Positions 35,643 to 44,701 of a stretch of 64,000 nt of DNA are shown here, one piece after another (position 1 is the stretch's first letter; the number at the start of each line of letters is the position of its first letter). Source of the stretch: Fervidobacterium sp. (GTDB lineage: Bacteria > Thermotogota > Thermotogae > Thermotogales > Fervidobacteriaceae). The stretch spans positions 47,454-111,453 of the forward strand of contig JANZZV010000003.1 of assembly GCA_026419195.1 (NCBI GenBank), in the 5' to 3' direction. The notes under the pieces were generated by a model that worked only from the letters and a program-made list of their open reading frames with translations, ran no database searches and was not told the origin of the DNA. Position numbers and translations under genes: made by a program.

Positions 35643-36098
35643 TCATGCCAATTTTGACAGTGCAAACTTTTCTTCCGCAGTAAGTAAATTATCTACCTCA
35701 AGTGTCAAAACCATCTCCGAAGGTAATTTTATAACACCAGAAATAAACTTAGCATTAGAAATTCCACCTACATGTGCTGGTGGCTCATCTATTAAATCAT
35801 CTGTAACAGTTAAAACTTCCCTAACATCATCGACTAAAAAACCAACCTTTTTTCCGTTTTCTAATTTAACAACTATTATCTTTGTCTTTTCCTTATTAGA
35901 AAAATCCTCAAGCATAAATTTCCTTCTCAAGTTAATTATTGGAACTATTTCCCCCATTAAATTGATTATCCCCTCAACGTAATCTGCAATATTCGGCATC
36001 TTTGTGGTTTTTTCGTATTCTTTAACCCTTTCCACTTTCATTATATTGATGGCAAACAACTCTTCACCTAAGTGAAATGTCAAAAATTTCATCTCCAT
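35643..36098 (-). CDS. cheW: Chemotaxis coupling protein CheW
   Basis: 151 residues: LTFHLGEELFAINIMKVERVKEY, IINLMGEIVPIINLRRKF and VGFLVDDVREVLTV are the standard CheW beta-strand motifs. It links chemoreceptors to CheA. Last gene of the unknown-fliS-small membrane protein-cheW run; GGAGGTGG precedes the ATG. A tRNA follows downstream. Confidence 0.95.
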   Translation of the reverse strand: MEMKFLTFHLGEELFAINIMKVERVKEYEKTTKMPNIADYVEGIINLMGEIVPIINLRRKFMLEDFSNKEKTKIIVVKLENGKKVGFLVDDVREVLTVTDDLIDEPPAHVGGISNAKFISGVIKLPSEMVLTLEVDNLLTAEEKFALSKLA

Positions 36099-36184
36099 TA
36101 TACCACCTCCAATTTGAGATGTTCTGCAAAAACAATTTTACCACATTTTTTGTGGTTTGCAGCAATGCCTTTTGATTTTTTTAC

Positions 36185-36397
36185 TTAGAATTTGAACAAA
36201 GAGAAAACTATCGAGAGGAAAAGAAAAGCAAGCGCAAAAAATAGCCATCGAAAACCTAAAGCATTACTTTCCTTTGACTTACGCTCACTTTCCTTTCTCA
36301 AAGCTCGCAAACCTATCTCGAAAAATATAATCGAAATAACCAGAGCCACAACAAATGCAATGAAAAATATATTGGAAATAAAAAAAGAAATTCTCAT
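36185..36397 (-). CDS. Small two-pass membrane protein
   Basis: 70 residues with two hydrophobic segments (ISNIFFIAFVVALVISIIFF and WLFFALAFLFLSIVFSLF) flanking a basic loop (LRALRKESERKSKES). No family recognised. AGGTGA lies a few bases before its ATG, and it sits between fliS and cheW in the same direction, which supports it as real. Confidence 0.55.
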   Translation of the reverse strand: MRISFFISNIFFIAFVVALVISIIFFEIGLRALRKESERKSKESNALGFRWLFFALAFLFLSIVFSLFKF

Positions 36398-36427
36398 TCA
36401 ATTCACCTACAACAATACACGAAAGGA

Positions 36428-36835
36428 TTAAAAAGTTAGATTAATTCTCGGTTTATTAACGTCTATCTGACTTGCTGTGCTTCCTGCCGATTTCATAGCC
36501 TCGCGCCAAGTTGATAGCAAATCAGAAAGCAGAGTTTTAACATCGTCTATCATATTCTTATCTTTCTTTATATTCGCTTCAACTAAAGTTCTATACATAT
36601 AGTTATAAAGTGCTCTCAAATTTTTGGCTATGTCACCGCCTTTTTCCAAATCAAGAGCCAAATTAAGCTCCATAACGATATCTTGTGCTCTTACTATCTT
36701 ATCGTTGGCTTCTGTGTAATTTTTTTCATCAATCAATCTTTTAGCATCTTCCAAGACACTTATCGCCTTATCAAGCAAAAGTTCTATCAACTTGGCGGGA
36801 CTGGCCGTTAAAACCATTTGTTCAGTGTAATCCAT
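36428..36835 (-). CDS. fliS: Flagellar export chaperone FliS
   Basis: About 135 residues, all helical, with the conserved LTASPAKLIELLLDKAI near the N-terminus, a central NDKIVRAQDIVMELNLALDLEKGGDIAKNLRALYNYM and the C-terminal DDVKTLLSDLLSTWREA. FliS binds the flagellin C-terminus until export. The second ATG (36835) is chosen because AGGAGG is seven bases upstream; the first is too close. Confidence 0.93.
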   Translation of the reverse strand: MDYTEQMVLTASPAKLIELLLDKAISVLEDAKRLIDEKNYTEANDKIVRAQDIVMELNLALDLEKGGDIAKNLRALYNYMYRTLVEANIKKDKNMIDDVKTLLSDLLSTWREAMKSAGSTASQIDVNKPRINLTF

Positions 36836-36861
36836 AAGCATTCCTCCTTGAAATAAGGGTC

Positions 36862-37458
36862 TTAATTTACCCTTGTTAAGGCTTCAAGAACCTTTGAAAA
36901 GTACTCAATATAAAAATCAAGCACACGAGGAATCTTGTTTTCCACAATATCCGAAATCTCAAGATTATCTTTTTTATCAAGAGCAGCAAGCAATTCTCTC
37001 AACGTCGAGGTTACTTCCTCTAAGGTTATAGACATTCCAAGTTCACTTTCCGGAAGTTTAGTAATTTGATTTGTTGAATTCCTCAAATTTTCCATTGCAG
37101 AAATCCCATCGGACAGATCTTTTATTGCTTTCCATCCATCCTCATTCCCAATTATTATATTATTCGAAACTCTTGGTAGCAAAGTTTTCACATTATTTAT
37201 ATAACCAAGCACATCCTTCAAAGTATCCTTCAAGAACTCAACAGTGTTAACAATTTCCATCTCTATCAATATATCTTCATCAATTTTTGCACCTTTCAGT
37301 TCATCAACATAAGAAATTGGGACAAGTTTGTCGTTAACTTTTAGACTTTTCAAAACCTTTCCAGCTGGAATCATTCTCCTGAGAAAGTCTCCGAAATTTT
37401 CAAAATCATTTGCGTTATGCATTTCCTCTTTGCCGTTTATAATAACCCTAACCATCAT
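36862..37458 (-). CDS. Unknown protein next to fliS
   Basis: 198 residues. The first ~70 look beta-rich and Lys-rich (VRVIINGKEEMHNANDFENFGDFL ... KVNDKLVPISYVDEL), the rest helical (EFLKDTLKDVLGYINNVKTLL; EEVTSTLRELLAALDKK; VLDFYIEYFSKVLEAL). Not recognised. It overlaps the NUDIX gene by four bases and precedes fliS by 26, so a flagellar or flagellin-related role is possible but unproven. Confidence 0.6.
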   Translation of the reverse strand: MMVRVIINGKEEMHNANDFENFGDFLRRMIPAGKVLKSLKVNDKLVPISYVDELKGAKIDEDILIEMEIVNTVEFLKDTLKDVLGYINNVKTLLPRVSNNIIIGNEDGWKAIKDLSDGISAMENLRNSTNQITKLPESELGMSITLEEVTSTLRELLAALDKKDNLEISDIVENKIPRVLDFYIEYFSKVLEALTRVN

Positions 37459-37997
37459 CTTTCACCTCTTAATTTGAAATATGCTCTTAATATCCCTATC
37501 ACTGTTTTTACATCTGTGATCTCTCCATTAATACATTTCTTTACCACATCATCAAAATCCTCAATGTGTACCTTAAGTATCTCATCCTCATCTGGAGCCA
37601 TTGTACCTTTGTACAAATCCTGAGCCAAATACAAATATATCACCTCGTTTGAAAAACCAGGTGTTGTATGTATATATCCAAGATAAATAAATTTCCCAGC
37701 TTTGTAACCAGTCTCTTCTTCAAGCTCTCGCTGAGCACACTCAATAGGATTCTCGTCTGGTTTGTCAAATTTACCTGCTGGTATTTCCACCAAACTTTGT
37801 TTCACCGGATATCTGTACTGTTCAACAAGAACGACTTTACCATCGCTTGTTACAGGCACAACAGCAACAGCCCCGGGATGCAACACATACTCTCTAACAC
37901 TTACAACTCCATTTTCAAGCAAGACTTCATCTTTTAAAACTCTCAATAAAACTCCATCGAATATCACCGAAGTACTTATCGTCTTTTCCATAAACAT
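37455..37997 (-). CDS. NUDIX hydrolase, ADP-ribose pyrophosphatase type
   Basis: About 180 residues. NUDIX box: EIPAGKFDKPDENP followed by ECAQRELEEETGY, containing the REUxEExGU core. VAVVPVTSDGKVVLVEQYRYPVKQSLVEIPAG is typical of ADP-ribose pyrophosphatases. I prefer the ATG at 37997 (GGGGG upstream); an ATG at 38021 overlaps the upstream stop (ATGA) but lacks a ribosome binding site. Confidence 0.88.
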   Translation of the reverse strand: MFMEKTISTSVIFDGVLLRVLKDEVLLENGVVSVREYVLHPGAVAVVPVTSDGKVVLVEQYRYPVKQSLVEIPAGKFDKPDENPIECAQRELEEETGYKAGKFIYLGYIHTTPGFSNEVIYLYLAQDLYKGTMAPDEDEILKVHIEDFDDVVKKCINGEITDVKTVIGILRAYFKLRGER

Positions 37998-38017
37998 TAT
38001 AACCCCCATCTTTGTAA

Positions 38018-40555
38018 TCATTTAAGAATAATTGAAATATCAATTTTGTAAAGTCCAACACCTTGCGCTGTAACAATTCTCCCCGTGCTTTTTGAGATAG
38101 CTATGGCTAAAATCGACTGCTTAAAATTATTGTACTGAACAACAGGTACAAAATTATTATTCCAAATTTTCATGAGATTGTCAGTTCCTGCTGTTATAAT
38201 AAAATCGCCATATATCATAACCTTGAATATTGTTGAATTGTGGCATTTCTTAACTAATTTCACGTTTAATTTATCATCGAGTACATACACATAACCATCC
38301 CAACCTGCAGTGTATACACTCGTAATTTTACCACCTTTTCCATCGATAGACCAGAGTGTATCATTACACAATCTATTCTTTTCAAAACCGTTAGACGTTA
38401 GCTTTAAAACATAACCTTCCAACGTAGATGCATAAATTTTATCATTTGAAATTGCAAAAATATCAGTTACAGATAAATTTGTTTCATAAATCCTCAGAGA
38501 TTTGTTGGAAATCACATCCCAAAGGATAATTCTACCGTCCCAACCACCACTAATCAAATAATTCCCAATAGAATAGAGTGCCCACACATAACCCTTGTGT
38601 CCAGAAAGAGTGTTGATCAACTTACCACTGTTTAGGTCCCACACCTTTATCGTTTTATCGCTTGACGCAGAGAAAATTTTATTCCCGATCTTTACAATCT
38701 TTTTCACCGCATCCGTATGATCATCTAAAACCTTGGAAATGTGAAAACTTCCTGTTTTTTCATCGTAGTTCCACACAACTAACTTTCCGTCCTCATGACC
38801 AGAAACCACCGTATCATCAGCGTACAAAGTTGATACCTTTCCCAAATTAGATGCAAATTGTCTGACAACCTTTGTTCCTTCAAGCTCCATAACCCTTCCG
38901 TTTGACAAACCAACGAATACACTATTCGCATAAAAAGCAACAGAAACTACAGGTGCTTCGAATTCCAAATCACTTACATCCATTCTCAAAAAACTACCAC
39001 CGATTACCAATTTCTCACCGTATTTCTTTATCAAAACAGCGTCATAAATAGGCATAAATATAATTTTCTCCCGTAAGATGGTCTTATTTACTAAAGACAA
39101 TTCTTTCAATATGCCATTGTGTAAAAATATCAGCAACCTCTTTTCATCAACAATTAACTTCACAATAGCAGAGCCAAAATTACCAACTTTTGAATAACTT
39201 TTTCTAACATGATTAAATTCATACAATTCACCTGTGTTCGTACCAATAAACAAGACATCATTATATAAAACAGCAGAAGTAATCCAGGTTCCAACCACAG
39301 AAAACAACTTGTGGAAAGCATTAGACGAATACTCATACACAACTTCATAACTTCCCAAAAACAATCTCTTTTCATCAGCCGCTGTACTGATACAAGCATT
39401 TTCCAAAACAAACAGCCTTAGAATCTTACCATTAGCTATGAAATATACATTACCATTTCCTGTTGTAACCACAAGGTTACCTTTATACTTTTCAATGCAA
39501 CGTACTGAACTGTTCAGATTCAAACTCCAGGCAACCATTCCGGAACTTCGATTGTATGCTTCTAAAACACTATCTTCACGTCCAACATATAGGAAATTAC
39601 TATCTGCATGTAACCTAATAGAAGAATAGAAATGCCTTGATGATTTAGAAATATACTTTCCATCTAAGGTATAACAGAATACCTCTCCTTGCCTATTACC
39701 AGCAAATAATTTCCCCTTTAAAACAGTAACAGATGTCAATTCAGCAGGTGAAATCTCAAAACGATAAGCAATATCAAAATTTTTCTTAACATCCAAAAAA
39801 ACAACCCCACCACCTTGAGTTGCAACAACATAGTTTCCGTAAACCCTCAAAGCATATATTCCTTCATGCAATTTAGCCACTTTTTGCAACTTTAAATCTC
39901 GACTGAGTTTGTATATACTTCCATCCATTAATCCAATCAATACAACATCAGAATTTGAATTTACTTCTACCAAACGTACCATCGACAATATCTGGCTTTT
40001 AAGTTCAAAAGATTTTATCAACTCAAAATTTTTCAAATCAACAATGTTGACTCTACCTTTTTCATCTCCACTGAATAACCAATCGTCAACCACTAAAAGA
40101 CTTCTTATCCATCCATCGTGGATATTCAATCTTTTGAACTCTGAAAACCGTTTCCAAAAGATAAGCATATTATCAGATCCACCGGATATAATGTAATCTT
40201 TATAAAATACAACAGAAAAAATAGAACCCTTGTGTCCAATCAATTCACTTAACAACTTTCCAGAATTTTTCTCATATACCCTTAGAACATTATCTGGCTT
40301 GTACCCTCCAACAACCATAAACCCCTCATAAAGTCCAACACACCTTGCCCAACTATTGTGTGTACTCAGACTTTGAATAATTCTTAAATTATCATCCCAA
40401 ACCTTTAACATGCCATCAGCACCAACAGAATAAAGAAGTTTTCCATCTGTTTCAACCTGCCACACACTGTCCTTGTGACCATACAAAGAGAAATCCAAAC
40501 AAAAAATATTACTTAACAAAACAATTAGAAATAAAATACAAGAAAATTTTTTCAC
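38018..40555 (-). CDS. Large exported WD40/beta-propeller repeat protein
   Basis: 845 residues. N-terminal signal (KKFSCILFLIVLLSNIFC). Multiple WD40-like blades: YGHKDSVWQVETDGKLLYSVGADGMLKVWD at the start, IGHKGSIFSVVF ... SGGSDNMLIFW, LDDHTDAVKKIVKIGNKIFSASSDKTIKVWD and LSGHKGYVWALYSIGNYLISGGWDGRIILWD later, with less regular repeats between. Probably two seven-bladed propellers. The Cys at the end of the signal is not in a standard lipobox. WD40 proteins act as binding platforms; the partner is unknown. Followed by the NUDIX gene with four bases overlap. Confidence 0.8.
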   Translation of the reverse strand: MKKFSCILFLIVLLSNIFCLDFSLYGHKDSVWQVETDGKLLYSVGADGMLKVWDDNLRIIQSLSTHNSWARCVGLYEGFMVVGGYKPDNVLRVYEKNSGKLLSELIGHKGSIFSVVFYKDYIISGGSDNMLIFWKRFSEFKRLNIHDGWIRSLLVVDDWLFSGDEKGRVNIVDLKNFELIKSFELKSQILSMVRLVEVNSNSDVVLIGLMDGSIYKLSRDLKLQKVAKLHEGIYALRVYGNYVVATQGGGVVFLDVKKNFDIAYRFEISPAELTSVTVLKGKLFAGNRQGEVFCYTLDGKYISKSSRHFYSSIRLHADSNFLYVGREDSVLEAYNRSSGMVAWSLNLNSSVRCIEKYKGNLVVTTGNGNVYFIANGKILRLFVLENACISTAADEKRLFLGSYEVVYEYSSNAFHKLFSVVGTWITSAVLYNDVLFIGTNTGELYEFNHVRKSYSKVGNFGSAIVKLIVDEKRLLIFLHNGILKELSLVNKTILREKIIFMPIYDAVLIKKYGEKLVIGGSFLRMDVSDLEFEAPVVSVAFYANSVFVGLSNGRVMELEGTKVVRQFASNLGKVSTLYADDTVVSGHEDGKLVVWNYDEKTGSFHISKVLDDHTDAVKKIVKIGNKIFSASSDKTIKVWDLNSGKLINTLSGHKGYVWALYSIGNYLISGGWDGRIILWDVISNKSLRIYETNLSVTDIFAISNDKIYASTLEGYVLKLTSNGFEKNRLCNDTLWSIDGKGGKITSVYTAGWDGYVYVLDDKLNVKLVKKCHNSTIFKVMIYGDFIITAGTDNLMKIWNNNFVPVVQYNNFKQSILAIAISKSTGRIVTAQGVGLYKIDISIILK

Positions 40556-40622
40556 CTGATATATTCCCTCCGAGAATCATCTCATCTAGATAAAATTATT
40601 ATATCACTCATTCAGCAAAATC

Positions 40623-40651
40623 TTGTGTTATGATACGTAATATGATATTAT
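40623..40651 (+). promoter_or_regulatory. Putative promoter of the structured leader and the gene at 40957
   Basis: TTGTGT (40623-40628) and TATTAT (40646-40651) with a 17-base spacer. It would give a transcript with a leader of nearly 300 bases before the ATG at 40957. Confidence 0.4.
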
Positions 40652-40844
40652 TTAATAAGAAAAGCATTGCGATGATAAATTTTAGTTTAGCTTAAAATAA
40701 AAGCCAGCTTTTTAAGAAGCTAAAAAAAGCATATGAATTGAATACAGGAAAGATGAGAACAGACAATTCGTGGTATGCAGCAAAATAACACTTGAGAATT
40801 GCGAAAATGGTAGCTTAGATAAAAAAACACTACAGAAGGCTATA

Positions 40845-40942
40845 GTTGTCCCAAATACCGCCAGCTGGGGAAGGGACAACTCGAAAGGCGGTAAGAAATA
40901 CCCCAGCCATCTAGACGTGTACAGTTTTGTACAGTTTAGATG
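40845..40942 (+). ncRNA. Candidate structured RNA with three crossing stems and a terminal hairpin
   Basis: In an AT-rich setting this stretch is GC-rich and carries three perfect complementary pairs in the order A-B-C-A'-B'-C': A GTTGTCCC 40845-40852 with 40873-40880; B ACCGCC 40857-40862 with 40887-40892; C GCTGGGG 40864-40870 with 40901-40907. After it comes a hairpin: CATCTA 40908-40913 with TAGATG 40937-40942, enclosing TGTACA (40918-40923) and TGTACA (40928-40933). The gene at 40957 starts 15 bases later. It could be a cis-acting leader, or the 3' RNA end of a decayed TnpB/IS605-type element, since broken reading frames lie just upstream (40690-40840). This and the promoter above are what the 400-base gap 40556-40956 holds. 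No known class recognised. Confidence 0.5.
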
Positions 40943-40956
40943 ATCAGGTGATTGGT

Positions 40957-41436
40957 ATGAGAACTATGAGATTTGTTGTCATACTTTCTGTTTTTATTTT
41001 GTCAACTTTGGTATTTTCGCAACAAGTGCAACAAAAGACAGCCAACCTTACTTTAGGCTTAGGATTCTCAGCCGAAATTTTAACTGGTGGTGTAGGTATC
41101 GGATTCGCTTTTCATACCAATTCCCCTGTTGCTATATTTGTCTTTGGTAATGCACTTCAGAACCTTCAAGGGTATTGGCGAGCCGATGTTAACGCAGGTA
41201 TAGGTTTCAAAATTTCGTTGATACCCAACTTTGAAAACTACTTAACTGGTGGAATAAGCTACGGTATGTTTCACAATGGAAACACAATAGGAGTTTACGG
41301 CGGACTTGCAGTTGAAACACAGTATGATGGTTTGGGATTTTACCTATTGGCAAATGCTACTATTTTTTTAGGTGGCGGGCTCATACCAATAATTCCAGTC
41401 TTTCCAACACAGATAGGAGTAAAGTACGCATTTTAA
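40957..41436 (+). CDS. Small outer-membrane-like beta-barrel protein
   Basis: About 159 residues from the ATG at 40957 (AGGTGAT upstream; a TTG at 40927 falls inside the structured region). Signal peptide MRTMRFVVILSVFILSTLVFSQ, then alternating short strands rich in Gly and aromatics (LTLGLGFSAEILTGGVGIGFAF, GGISYGMFHNGNTIGVYGGL) and a C-terminal aromatic (KYAF), the pattern of a small beta-barrel. Possibly part of the toga outer membrane. No family recognised. Confidence 0.6.
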   Translation: MRTMRFVVILSVFILSTLVFSQQVQQKTANLTLGLGFSAEILTGGVGIGFAFHTNSPVAIFVFGNALQNLQGYWRADVNAGIGFKISLIPNFENYLTGGISYGMFHNGNTIGVYGGLAVETQYDGLGFYLLANATIFLGGGLIPIIPVFPTQIGVKYAF

Positions 41437-42713
41437 GATATTATATCAATAAGTAAATTCAACAGTCGTACACTAGCATAGTAAAACAAAAACCAAGAGT
41501 CGGTTTAAGGTGGTTTAATCTTTCTTTTAAACTTAACAATTACTTCAGTGATAACGTTTTCGTTATCCTATGTTTTTATTTTCGTACCAATATTGCATGT
41601 GTACTTAATTTATGTACAATTTCCAACTTAATAATGCCATTACGCACCATTCCCTCAAAGCTCAATTTTTTCCAACAACTTAAACAATTACTATAAACAC
41701 ATGTCCGGTGAAAATCTTACCCCTGCTTGCATACACTGACTGTTGTCTAACATTTGGTCGTGTCATTCTTAACCGGATTTCATAAACCTATTATGGTATC
41801 AACCATCCCCAAAATCCTCAACTCATAACTCTATACCTAAACATCTGCTTCATATCAAAACTCTTTGTTTTCGCTCATTCACGTCCAAACATCCATCTTA
41901 CCCAAAACCATAGCACGCAAACAAGCAGCTAAAAATACAACTATCTTAGCGCAGTTCCCATCTCTTTCAGAGAGAAGTACCTTCCTGACTCTTGGATTCC
42001 AGAATGCTCTTAAATTCTTGCTTTTAGACTGCGTTTTTCCGTACCTCTTATTTTAGCTTTCATTAAGCGTGTCTTCTTATGACTTACTCTTTACCTACTT
42101 GCCCTTGGATTCCTGACTCCGGACCTGTTTTTTGGTTTGTTCCAACTTCAGAGTTGTTCATTATTTGCTTTATCTCCCGTGTTCACAATCGTAATATTGT
42201 TTTCATAATAGGTACGGAAATGGTTTTTAAAACAGAGCGATTTTCAAGTTTTGTTGAATTTATGCCATTTGTTGAATAAATTGTTTTTTCCAATTATCAG
42301 TGCCGCGCCTGTTTATGCGGAGTTTGGATTGTTGTCATGGAAGCTTTAAGATTTTTCAACTGATGTAGGTAGTTATAAACATTTATTATATGAGTTAGTT
42401 TTTTGAAAACTATTACATATTTTGTTGCGTTTAAAATTTTTTATTCATAAGTACATTTAACCATTTTTCATTTTTTTTTGTCAAGTTGTTGCTCTGTTTT
42501 CCTCATATACTCATATTAAAGATAGTATTAAAGATAGTACCCTTGCCGGGTACTATCTTGTTTTTGTATTTTGATTTTTTTCCAGTATGTTCAATACTTT
42601 TTTAACTCTTCCGATGAATTTTTTCATTCAATGATAAGTGTATTTGTCTGAAATGGTTTGCCAGTTTCGTTATTTATTGTGTTATTGTAACCGTGGATTT
42701 TGATATACGGTTC
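41437..42713. other. Gene-less interval of about 1.3 kb
   Basis: No open frame here has a ribosome binding site or family resemblance; short frames such as 41865-42056 look accidental. Two structures are visible: a 7-bp hairpin GATAACG-TTTT-CGTTATC at 41550-41567, and the terminator at 42531-42566. The sequence has little of the purine skew of coding DNA and probably represents decayed genes, together with the chemoreceptor relic next to it. Confidence 0.5.
42531..42566 (+). terminator. Stray strong terminator in the gene-less interval
   Basis: 12-bp perfect stem AAGATAGTACCC/GGGTACTATCTT with a five-base loop (42531-42559), then GTTTTTG. Its left arm is preceded by a partial direct copy (AAGATAGTAT). 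No intact plus-strand gene lies before it. It may also stop minus-strand transcripts from the relic at 42714-42974. Confidence 0.7.
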
Positions 42714-42974
42714 TCATCGCACTATTCGTTTCTTGTGCTGCTGCGCTTTGCTGGTCGAATTCGCTGCTAAGTTTTCTATTCGGTTTGATGACTTTGTCAC
42801 GTCTTGGAAACTTGTTGATATTTCTTCTACTTTGCTTGTTACTTGTTGGACTAATGCTGATACGTTTTGTGAGGCTTTTTCCATTTGTTCAAGTGTTTCT
42901 TTCGATGCCTTTTTCCTTTGATCAGCACCATTTATTTCAGATATTTTGGCACAAAATTTTTTGAATCTAAGCAC
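42714..42974 (-). pseudogene. Fragment of a methyl-accepting chemotaxis protein
   Basis: Minus-strand reading ASKETLEQMEKASQNVSALV then QQVTSKVEEISTSFQDVTKSSNRIENLAANSTSKAQQ is the helical coiled coil of a chemoreceptor cytoplasmic domain. It has no sensor, no membrane segment and no signalling tip, and after AQQ the frame runs into HKKRIVR and a stop. A remnant left by deletion. Confidence 0.65.
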
Positions 42975-43040
42975 ATAAACTCACATGTATACATTTACAA
43001 CTGAAATTATACTGGAAGATTATCAGTCTAAGTAACACTT

Positions 43041-43517
43041 TTAATTTCCATGCTTTAAAATTTTTCTTAAGTTTGCCATTTCAAGTGCAGCCATGGCTGC
43101 TTCGAATCCTTTGTTTCCACTTTTTATTCCGGCTCTATTCAAAGCTTGTTCCACAGTTTCGGTTGTTAGTACTCCAAAAGATATTGGTATTTGAGATGTG
43201 AGGTTGAGCTGAGCAACAGCTTTTCCTATTTCGTTTGCTACAATGTTGAAATGGTAAGTTTCACCTTGTATGACGGCAGCTAAAACTATTATTCCGTCAT
43301 ATTTTTCCGTATTCTTACTCATGATGTTCAATGCATAAATAGCTTCAACACTACCTGGAACTTTGATAACCTCTATATTTTCATCTTTTACACCGTGTCT
43401 TTGTAAACAATCTAAAGCACCTTCCAATAGTTTATCGGTTATTGCACTGTTAAATCTTGAAACTACTATTCCAAATTTCAACCCCTCACCGTTATAGCTG
43501 CCTTCCCAGATACGCAT
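43041..43517 (-). CDS. ribH: 6,7-dimethyl-8-ribityllumazine synthase
   Basis: 158 residues from the second ATG (43517; GGAGGG six bases upstream). FGIVVSRFNSAITDKLLEGAL, VPGSVEAIYA and VIQGETYHFNIVANE, with the catalytic His, and GVLTTETVEQALNRAG are lumazine synthase motifs. It condenses the RibA/RibD product with dihydroxybutanone phosphate; the protein forms icosahedral shells. Last gene of ribD-ribE-ribBA-ribH. Confidence 0.96.
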   Translation of the reverse strand: MRIWEGSYNGEGLKFGIVVSRFNSAITDKLLEGALDCLQRHGVKDENIEVIKVPGSVEAIYALNIMSKNTEKYDGIIVLAAVIQGETYHFNIVANEIGKAVAQLNLTSQIPISFGVLTTETVEQALNRAGIKSGNKGFEAAMAALEMANLRKILKHGN

Positions 43518-43519
43518 CC

Positions 43520-44701
43520 TCATCCCTCCACATTTGTGATTTCACTAATAGTATGTCCGAATTTCATTACTTTCGTTTTCAAGTATCTTATATTGTGTGT
43601 TTGTATTTCTCCTATCAATGGTATTCTTTCCTCAACTTTAATACCGTAATTCTCAAGTTGGTTTGCTTTGTCTGGGTTATTTGTTAAAAGTTTTATTTTT
43701 GTGATTCCTAAGGTTTTAAGCATTTGAACGGCAATTGCGTAGTCCCTTTCGTCTGGGTTGAATCCAAGTTTAATATTGGCATCATATGTATCAATACCAG
43801 AATCTTGCAACTCGTAAGCACTTATCTTCCAACTTAAACCAATTCCTCTTCCTTCTTGTCTCAAGTACAAAAGTATTCCTCCATGTTTTTGAATAATTTT
43901 AAGTGCTTTCTCAAGTTGTGAGCCACAATCGCATCTTAGTGAATTGAGACAGTCACCCGTTACACATTCGGAATGAATCCTTACTAACGGAATTCCTTTG
44001 TATTCTTTTAATAAAGCGAAGTGCTCTTGTTGATCTAAGTTATTGTCAAAAGATAGTACTTTGAATACACCAAATTTTGTTGGTAAGTTTGCACATGCTT
44101 TAATTTTGAGTAATTGATTATTTTTAATGTACTCTCTCCATACCTGTTTGATTGTCAATTTTGCGAGATTAAATCTTTCGCATATTTCATCTATGTATTG
44201 TAAGTTATGCGAATCGCCTTTTTCGTCTAAGATTTCTATTATGACAGAGTATGGTTTGAAACCTAACATTTTAAGTAGTTCGATTGATGATTCACTGTGT
44301 CCTTTACGCTTAGAAAATTCTATGGCACCAATTAATGTGACATGCCCTGGATACTTAAAGTTACTTATTGTTAGAGTCTCATCAACTAGTTTTTGGCAGG
44401 TAATAGCCCGTTCCTTAGCGGGTATACCTGTTGATAATTTCGTTGATGGAAAATCCACAGGTATAAAGTAATTTGCACTATAGTTTGATGGTAGTCTGAA
44501 GAATCCTCGTCTTAACAGTTCATTTTGAGGACCAACAAGACAAAATAGTCCTTTCCCGTACTTTGTCATAAACTCCACTATGTCATCTGTTATCATTTGT
44601 GCTGGGTAGACAAAATCTGCTTCCAGTTCTCTTTCTTCGTCTATTAAGACAATCGGTTTACCACTCAGGAATTCCTCTTTTATTTTTTCTAAAATTCCCA
44701 T
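43520..44701 (-). CDS. ribBA: Bifunctional DHBP synthase / GTP cyclohydrolase II
   Basis: 393 residues. The first ~200 are the dihydroxybutanone phosphate synthase (IVLIDEERELEADFVYPAQMI; GHVTLIGAIEFSKRKGHSESS), and the rest is GTP cyclohydrolase II with the zinc Cys set VTGDCLNSLRCDCGSQLEKAL and RQEGRGIGL. It starts both branches of riboflavin synthesis. One detail differs: the DHBP part reads CLVGPQNELLRRGFF where most relatives keep a more conserved stretch. Overlaps ribE by 13 bases. Confidence 0.94.
   Translation of the reverse strand: MGILEKIKEEFLSGKPIVLIDEERELEADFVYPAQMITDDIVEFMTKYGKGLFCLVGPQNELLRRGFFRLPSNYSANYFIPVDFPSTKLSTGIPAKERAITCQKLVDETLTISNFKYPGHVTLIGAIEFSKRKGHSESSIELLKMLGFKPYSVIIEILDEKGDSHNLQYIDEICERFNLAKLTIKQVWREYIKNNQLLKIKACANLPTKFGVFKVLSFDNNLDQQEHFALLKEYKGIPLVRIHSECVTGDCLNSLRCDCGSQLEKALKIIQKHGGILLYLRQEGRGIGLSWKISAYELQDSGIDTYDANIKLGFNPDERDYAIAVQMLKTLGITKIKLLTNNPDKANQLENYGIKVEERIPLIGEIQTHNIRYLKTKVMKFGHTISEITNVEG

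Noticed and set aside
41865..42056. 63-residue open frame in the gene-less interval
   Set aside because: No ribosome binding site, no family resemblance and composition unlike neighbouring proteins.
42079..42279. 66-residue open frame, plus strand
   Set aside because: No ribosome binding site; likely accidental in decayed DNA.
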